This document shows, piece by piece, positions 1-6,900 of a stretch of 7,254 bases of DNA. The DNA is from Bacteroidota bacterium (GTDB lineage: Bacteria > Bacteroidota > Bacteroidia > Bacteroidales > PXBB01). The stretch's first letter is position 1. Each line of letters opens with the position of its first letter. A program made the translations under genes and the position numbers. The stretch spans positions 1 to 7,254 of the forward strand of contig JAKIYU010000133.1 of NCBI GenBank assembly GCA_022708385.1. Direction: 5' to 3'. The notes under the pieces are model-generated. The model was not told where the DNA came from and searched no databases. It saw nothing but the letters and a program-made list of their open reading frames with translations.

Positions 1-39
1 AAAAAATAATTCAGTTGTTTGTTTTTAGGAGTAAATATC

Positions 40-729
40 TTACTGAAAATTAAGCCCTTCAGTAATTTTAATGCCTTCAGGTATATTAAAAAGGTCGGGA
101 GAAATTTTAGCCTCGAGGTCAATTTTTTTAGCAGTCATGGTCATGGCAAGACCGGCAACTGAAACATCTGTTTTAAGTGGAATGCCCATCCATACAAGAT
201 AAGTACCTTTCATTTTTGTTTTGGAATAGCTCATAGAGTATTTATCACATTTTTTGCCAAGAAAGTCTTCTGTACCTTCTTTTTTCAGGTTAAATTCTTT
301 AATAACTTCATCGGTAAGTGCTGTAAAATCAATATTTTCCGGATTTTTTGCTTTGTCAATGATGACTTTCTGCCCTGTTTTTTTAATCATATCAATAACA
401 TACTGCACACTGTCCTTCGTAATATTTACATTATGTGTTTTCATACCCATAAATTCTCCTTTCATTTCAATTCTTGTAAGTTCACCCCAGTTATCAATAT
501 ACATAAGCATATTCTGAGTCATGCCCATCATGACACTTTCATATTCAATAAGAGCTGATTTTACAAGAAATTTTCCTTTCGAATCGGCAGGTCTGTCAGA
601 TTTTAATTGTTCGTCGTTTGCCTGAGCAGAGGTATTTTCACCAGTGTTTTCAGAAGTACCTTTGTCGGTTGAGTTACAGGCAAAAACAAAGAGCGTGGAG
701 AAAATGAAGAAATAAACTAATTTTTTCAT
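40..729 (-). CDS. Putative lipoprotein with DUF4412/LolA-like domain
   Basis: This gene encodes a 229-residue predicted envelope lipoprotein of unknown function. The N-terminus MKKLVYFFIFSTLFVFAC is a classic type II signal peptide: KK, a hydrophobic stretch, then a loose lipobox VFAC with the lipidated cysteine at residue 18. Residues 19-52 are a hydrophilic Ser/Thr/Asn/Glu-rich tether. Residues about 54-229 form one domain with alternating strand-like segments, a GKKC motif (Cys161), a YLVWMGIPLK segment (177-186) and a C-terminal LFNIPEG (213-219). That order resembles DUF4412 and LolA/LolB-like periplasmic beta folds; this is recognition by eye, not a profile match. The mature part is methionine-rich (14 of 211 residues, including 67-76 and 94-96). 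I chose the start at 729, not the in-frame ATG at 786, because the signal peptide begins there and a -7 promoter box lies between the two starts. It is transcribed divergently from the giant adhesin-like gene. The fold assignment is moderate and the function is unknown. Confidence 0.88.
   Translation of the reverse strand: MKKLVYFFIFSTLFVFACNSTDKGTSENTGENTSAQANDEQLKSDRPADSKGKFLVKSALIEYESVMMGMTQNMLMYIDNWGELTRIEMKGEFMGMKTHNVNITKDSVQYVIDMIKKTGQKVIIDKAKNPENIDFTALTDEVIKEFNLKKEGTEDFLGKKCDKYSMSYSKTKMKGTYLVWMGIPLKTDVSVAGLAMTMTAKKIDLEAKISPDLFNIPEGIKITEGLNFQ
676..678 (-). other. Lipobox cysteine codon (predicted lipidation site)
   Basis: This is the codon for Cys18 of the minus-strand lipoprotein, following V-F-A. 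In the family rule, signal peptidase II cleaves before this cysteine, which then carries the diacylglycerol. The next residues, NSTDKG, show no obvious acidic surface-export signal directly after the cysteine, so whether the protein faces the periplasm or the outside is not decided by the sequence. Confidence 0.8.
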
Positions 730-730
730 G

Positions 731-744
731 ATTAAATATTTAAT
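731..744. repeat. 14-bp perfect palindrome beside the lipoprotein start codon
   Basis: ATTAAATATTTAAT reads identically on both strands and ends 1 bp from the ATG of the minus-strand gene, inside its predicted short leader. It could be an operator or simply a product of the AT-rich leader. Such perfect symmetry is more likely by chance in DNA of this composition, so the functional claim is weak. Confidence 0.3.
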
Positions 745-755
745 GTTTAGGAATG

Positions 756-763
756 CAAACTTA
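756..763 (-). promoter_or_regulatory. Candidate -7 box for the lipoprotein gene
   Basis: On the minus strand this reads TAAGTTTG, an exact match to the Bacteroidota sigma-ABfr -7 consensus TAnnTTTG. It ends 26 nt before the chosen ATG, so transcription would start a few bases downstream and give a leader of about 20 nt. No clear TTG -33 element is present at the expected distance upstream, so the assignment rests on the -7 box and its position. Confidence 0.5.
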
Positions 764-824
764 AAAAAAATGAATGAACAGGACATTAATTTTTTTAAAG
801 TTGTAAAAGATTTTCAAGTAAATT

Positions 825-843
825 ATTTATAATGAGTATAAAT
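825..843. repeat. Short inverted repeat between the divergent promoters
   Basis: ATTTATA and TATAAAT (7 bp each) flank a 5-bp spacer, ATGAG. The site lies between the two candidate -7 boxes. A hairpin made only of A-T pairs would be weak and has no following T-run that would make it a convincing terminator. It may be a regulator site or chance. Confidence 0.2.
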
Positions 844-877
844 TCTTCTATTATTTTTTTTATTTATAAAATAAAAA

Positions 878-885
878 TATATTTG
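878..885 (+). promoter_or_regulatory. Candidate -7 box for the giant adhesin-like gene
   Basis: TATATTTG is an exact match to the Bacteroidota -7 consensus TAnnTTTG. It ends 24 nt before the ATG at 910, nearly the same geometry as the opposing promoter. No TTG is found about 20 bp upstream, where the sequence is a T-run. No Shine-Dalgarno-like sequence precedes the ATG, which is normal for Bacteroidota, where A-rich leaders support initiation. Confidence 0.5.
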
Positions 886-909
886 TTGGTAATATGTAAA
901 ACATGTGCC

Positions 910-966
910 ATGAAAAAATTAATCTTGTTATTGCTCATACTTTATGCCACATTAACTGTTACAGGG
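910..966 (+). other. Signal peptide of the giant protein
   Basis: Residues 1-19 have two lysines, a run of Leu/Ile (residues 4-11) and a small-residue end T-V-T-G before Gln20. Cleavage before a glutamine is typical of Bacteroidota exported proteins. There is no cysteine, so this is a type I signal peptide and not a lipoprotein signal. Confidence 0.85.
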
Positions 967-3900
967 CAAATGGTTCAGAACGCCGGTTTTGAAAACTGGC
1001 AGGTAAATAACTATTTTGAATATCCCGATGGGTGGTTTATCTTGAACGAGGGCAATCCCAATACTTACGCCGAAAAAGTAGTTGGCGATGCACAACTCGG
1101 TAATAATTCTATCAGGCTTAATTCGCTTATCGAAGGTTCGGATGTGATGTTCGGACTGACCATTTACGGAAGTATCGGCGATAACGGGTCGTCATTTAAA
1201 GGCCTTCCATTTAATAAAACAGGGAACATGTTCCATTACTGGTACAAATCGAATATACAAAGCGGGGATATGGGTATGGTTATGTTAATATTGTGGCAAA
1301 ATGGAGTTAAAATTGACTCGGTAGTATATCCTGTGATAGCATCTCAATCTTCGTGGACTCATGCCATGTTTCCTGTAAATGCAGGATTGGTTCAACCCGA
1401 TTCCATGTTTTTGGCATTTCTGAGCAGCATTCCAAGTGATTTTGGTGGCAACCCTGTTCATGGCACATGGCTTCAGGTTGACAACATATACTTTACAAAC
1501 GGGGCTAACCCAACGCCACTGACAGTGCCTAACTTTAGTTTTGAAGACTGGAAACTGGCATCGGCGGAAGACCCCGTATCCTGGTCAACAACCAATGCGG
1601 ATTTTAATTTACAGGTTAGTGATACTTTCAATGTAAGCAAAACCTCCGACGCTTTTGCTGGTAATTATGCGGTTGTTATGACCAATGTGAGTTTAAATGG
1701 CAATGTTGTACCGTCTGAAATTGAATACCGCCAAACTTTTAACAAACAACCGGAAACGTTTATTTTTAATTATAAATATTTTCCTTCAGGGACAGATACC
1801 ATGTTTGTGATTATCAAGTTTTACAAATATGGAAATTTTGCAGGTGGCGGTTGGTTTCAATACACTCAGGAACAATCGGTTTACACTGCAGAAGAAATTA
1901 ACTTGTGGTACAGTGAAATTCCTGATGAAATAGAAATCAAAATCTTGCCGGGAAAAAATACCGGTTCAAAGTTATTCATTGATGATATTAGTTTTAGTTG
2001 TACTAAACCTATTGCTTTGTTTGGCGCATTCTCTTCACAGAATAGCATTGATGTAAGCTGGAATGCCGGAGCCGATGAAACCCAGTGGGTTATTGAATGG
2101 GGCCTGTCCGGCTTTACTCATGGCACCGGTACGGTTCAGGCGGTCAATACACTGCCCCAATACGTAATTAACGGTGTGAACGATGCCAATAGTTATGATG
2201 TGTATGTGGCCGCCCTGTGTGGCATAGGCGATACAAGCGCATTCAGTGGGCCATTTGTGGTGTGTAAAGGGAAACAGGCGCCTGTTAATGAAGGTTTCGA
2301 GGGTTTGCAAAACGGAGAAATGCCTGCTTGCTGGAATAGCTACACTAGCGGTAACGCACAGGTGTGGGCTGATGATTGGAATTTAATGGCTCATACCGGA
2401 CAAAAATTTCTTAAAATGAATTATGGCAACCCTGATATAGCATTGGCTGTTGCCCCACGTATTGAAGATCCCCTTAATACGCTTTATACATCGTTTTATG
2501 CCAGAAAAAACAATACTACAAATCAGGCTCAAATTCTTCTGGGCACCATGACAAATCCATTTGATATTACAACTTTTAATTTGTTGCAAACATACGATTT
2601 GACTAACACATACACCAATTTAGAATATTATTTCAATACTTATACAGGCACCGATAAGTATATTGCCCTGCGTTTGATTTCAAACAATGGTGGGGCTGAA
2701 GCTTATGTTGATGACTTTGTTATTGATTTAATACCTGCCTGTATTCAGCCGCAAAACCTAACTGTCAATATAATTACATCTAACACTGCCCATGCGCAGT
2801 GGGATGCAGGGGGCCAGACTTTATGGAATATTGTATATGGCGAGATGGGATTTGACCCGCAAACACAAGGAAATTCAGAATATGCCCTTACTTCTCCATA
2901 TTACGATCTATTAGGATTGAACAGCGGCACATCTTACGATGTTTATGTACAAGCCGATTGCGGAGCTAACGGCAACAGCACTTGGGCTAAATATACGTTT
3001 ATGACTATTTGTGCCCCTTATAATACACCTATAATTGAAGATTTTGAAGGTACTTATCTTAATGATTTACCTAATTGCTGGGGCAGCCTGACACAAGGCT
3101 GGGGCATGGCTTATGTTTCGCCGTGGGGAGGTTATAATTCCCAGTCGGCAGTAACTTTGAAAGTAAATAATAATCAGGATAGTATATTATTGCTTACGCC
3201 GGAGTTGGTTCAGGATATTTCACTTTTGTATCTTACCTTTTATGCACATAAAAATACACCTAATAATGCCATTTTAACACTAGGTACAATAACTGACCCC
3301 AATGACATGGCTACTTTCACGCCATTGCAACAATTTGTGATGCCATCCAACTACCAGATGTTTAATTATAATTTTAATAGCTACAGTGGCACAGATCATT
3401 ACATTGCATTTATGATTAAAACGCCTGTTAGTCAATATACAGAAGTTTTTATGGACAAGATAAACCTGCAATACATCCCAACGTGCTTTCCCCCTGAAGA
3501 TATAACACTTCAGGATGTAACAACTTCTACAGGTACAATTGCCTGGCAGCCGGGTAATAGTGAAACTTTATGGAACCTGATATATGTTGGCAGCGGTCAG
3601 GATCCTTTTACATCGGGAACATTAATTAATGGCATCAATACTACACAATACATGATTCAAAACCTGATACCGGGCAGTATATATGATGTGGTTTTGCAAT
3701 CTGATTGCGGAAGTGGTGATACCTCAGCATGGACAATACCTTTTACATTCGGCACAGTTTGTAATACCTACACAGCTCCCTATGTAAATAATTTCGATAA
3801 TGAAACTGTCTGGCAAATTCCGCAATGCTGGAAGAAGCTGTTTAATCATGCTGATAGCGCTGCTTACTGTGGGTTACAAAACACAAATGCTTATTCACCC

Positions 3901-6900
3901 GCTGTTCATATTTATATGAATAATGCTACAACCCAAGACCCGAACGCAGTTTTGATGATGGTAACGCCTCGCTTGCAGAGTGTTTCCGATAAAGAAATAA
4001 GTTTTTATGCCCGTGCATCAGAAAACGGCATTCCATTATCTGTAGGGTATAAAACAGATCAAAGCAATCCTTTAGATTTTACATTAATTTCCACCATAAA
4101 CCTGACGACAACTTACACAAAATATATCGTGCCATTAACTTCAGCGACTGGCGACTTGTATATTGCATTTAGTCATGGTCAGGCTGGTGCTGGAGGCAAT
4201 AAAAGCATTTTTATCGATAATTTTACCTTTGATGTGGCTGTCAGCTGTCATCAGCCTATTGGGCTTAATGCATCAGGAGTCAGTGACCATGAAGCGCTAC
4301 TAGCGTGGCAGCCCGGGTATCAAGAAACCTTATGGCATGCGGAGGTTGGAAATCCGGGATTTACACCTGGAACACAGAATTACCTGTTTGCTGCCTATGG
4401 TCACACCGCAACCTCGTGGTCGCTTTCAACATTAAATCCGGGTACGGCCTACGAATTTTATGTCAGGGGCGATTGTGGCGCTGGTGGCTCCAGCTCATGG
4501 TCAGGTCCTGTAAGTTTTTTTACCACTTGTTCGGTTTTCAGTACACCGTTTACAGAGGATTTTGAGTCAGGAACTTTTCCGCCACCTTGCTGGCAACGTA
4601 TAGCCGGTTCTGGAAACTGGGAGCAGGCTTCTTCGGTATCTGCCTATGGAGCAGGAGCCGGTTCTGCGCGGGCGCCCTTCTATAATGTTGAGAACAATGT
4701 GCCTTTTGATTTGATTAGTTGTGATTTTAATACTAATAATCTTACAGCACCCCAGTTGAGTTTTGATTATGCTTATGCCAACTATGATGCTGATTACTTT
4801 GATAGCCTTAAAATATATGTTTCTATGGATGGTGGCTCTTCCTATTTCCTGCTTTATGCTATGTCGGGGCTTGGAGAATTGAATACGGCAGGAACAAGCA
4901 GTAATTTCTTTATACCAGCACCTTCGCAGTGGCGCAACAAGGTTATTTCTCTTCCGGGTGGTGCAAATAAATTGAAATTCAAAGCTATAAGCGGATGGGG
5001 AAATAATTTGTATATTGATAATATTAAAGTTGACAACCCACCCACTTGCCCTAAACCGACAACTCTTTCAGTTTCGGCTGTTACTGCTGATGCTGCTGAA
5101 CTAGCATGGATACCCGGAGGTGTAGAAAACATCTGGAATGTGGAAGTCGGCACTCCAGGCTTTACACCTGGCACATCAACCTGGTTGTTTCATGTAGTTG
5201 GTACATCTGCTAATCCATGGCTGGTTAACGGCCTTAACGACAATACTGTTTATCAGTTTTATGTGCAGGCCGATTGCGGAAGCGGTGATTTAAGCAGTTG
5301 GTCAGGTCCGTTTGAGTTTAAAACACAATGTCTGCCGTTTAATATACCGTTTTCCGAAGACTTTACCGCTACAATTCAGGGTAATATACCCGATTGCTGG
5401 AGCCGGACAAACAACAACTGGCAAGTCAGTAATACTGCACAGTCCGGAGGCGCTGCTCCTGAATTGAATTTTACATGGAATCCACATAATACAGGACAAA
5501 TCATTGTTAAATCACCCCTTATCGATGCTTCAACCTATAATACGTTGATGCTGTCGTTCAGACACAGGCTTGTGGATAATCCCAATGGCAATAATTATAA
5601 ATTAATAGTAAAAGTAACCAACGATGATTTAAACTGGTCATCGGTTTGGCTTAGCACACCTACATCTAATCTGCCTGCCCAACTTGTTGAAGTAGATTTA
5701 AGCTTCTATGCAGGGGGTAATGTAAGAGTGGCATGGATATTCGAAGGCGATAGCTGGGACATTGATAATTGGTATATCGATAACATTCAAATTGACGAGA
5801 TGACCACCTGTCCCTATCCCAATACATTAAATGCTACTTCTATTACATCTTCTGATGCACAATTTCACTGGGTAGCCGGTGGAACTGAAACAACATGGAA
5901 TATTGAAGTTGGTTTCCCTGGCTTCGTACCCGGGACATCGCAACAGCAGTTTGTTTATACCGATGTTACTACAGATCCGTTTACCGCGAATGGGCTTAAT
6001 CCCAATACAGCTTATGAATTTTATGTACAGGGTAATTGTGGCAACGGTGAACTGAGCAATTGGGCAGGCCCCTTTTCTTTTACAACCCTGTGCCCTGTAT
6101 ATCAACTTCCTTATAGCGAAAATTTTGATGCTCCTCTGCAATGTTGGTCAATATATGATGAAGATGGACAAAATCCGATATGGGCATCTAATACCAACTA
6201 TAATCACACACAGGGGGGTAATGGTTCATTTTACCATGTTTGGAATAACAGTTATGGAAATAACCAGACTGGTTGGTTATACTCTCCTCAAATTCAGTTG
6301 CCCCCCGCTTCCAACATTGAGCTTTATTTCTGGTCGTATAATTTATATCCCGATTACTATATAAGCAACAAGGTTTTTGTAAGTACGGATGGAATTAACT
6401 ATTCGCAAGTTTGGGAGGCAGCATCGGTAAGTGAATTGTGGACAAAAACGATTATTGACCTGTCGCCGTATGCAGGACAAACCATAAATATTGCATTCCG
6501 TTACGAAGGCGACTTTGCACATGCCTGGATACTTGATGATGTGACTGTTGAAGAAGTTAATTGCTTGGCCCCGGGCCCTGTTACGATAAGTAATGTTGCC
6601 ACCACATCAGCAGACCTTGACTGGACTGCCGGCAGCACCGAAACAGCATGGCATTTGACTGTAAATGAATGGCCTTCCAATATCTTGCTTTTGAATACTA
6701 TAGTGAATACTACACCTGAATATGCCCTTAATAGTCTTCAGAGCAATACCGGTTATGTCGTTTATATCCAGGCTGATTGCGGAAGCGGACAGTTGAGTAA
6801 TCAGAGCGGTCCGTATTATATTAACACGAAATGTGATGTATTTACAAATCCTTTTACTGAAAATTTTGATGCTACCCCACAGGGAAAAATGCCCGACTGC

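Noticed and set aside
1..39. Possible terminator after the lipoprotein gene
   Set aside because: The reverse strand ends in a T-run, but I find no stem-loop before it in the visible 39 bases.
254..517. Open plus-strand frame of 87 codons
   Set aside because: It lies wholly opposite the lipoprotein gene, has no promoter or family signature, and its hydrophobic Ser/Ile/Phe composition is what the reverse strand of that gene would give.
730..786. Longer start for the lipoprotein (ATG at 786, 19 extra residues)
   Set aside because: The extension would put residues before a good lipoprotein signal peptide, and the -7 box at 756-763 would fall inside the coding region.
832..909. Longer start for the giant gene (in-frame ATG at 832, 26 extra residues)
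   Set aside because: The frame is open, but it would bury the MKK signal peptide start and the -7 box at 878-885. The extra residues look like translated AT-rich intergenic DNA.
2035..2589. Two minus-strand open frames (2035-2310 and 2383-2589)
   Set aside because: Both are antisense to modules 1 of the giant gene, with no domain signature; the plus-strand frame has continuous conserved module motifs here.
3280..3471. Minus-strand open frame of 63 codons
   Set aside because: It is antisense to the conserved adhesin-like part of module 2 and has no independent support.
4305..4565. Plus-strand open frame of 86 codons in another frame
   Set aside because: It overlaps module 4, whose FN3 and CW motifs continue unbroken in the main frame. 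There is no sign of a frameshift.
4854..5499. Minus-strand open frames at 4854-5174 and 5302-5499
   Set aside because: These are antisense to modules 4 and 5, with no recognisable product and no promoter-like sequence evident.
5827..6364. Open frames at 5827-6141 (minus) and 6125-6364 (plus, other frame)
   Set aside because: Both overlap module 6 in the main frame, and their odd compositions have no family resemblance.
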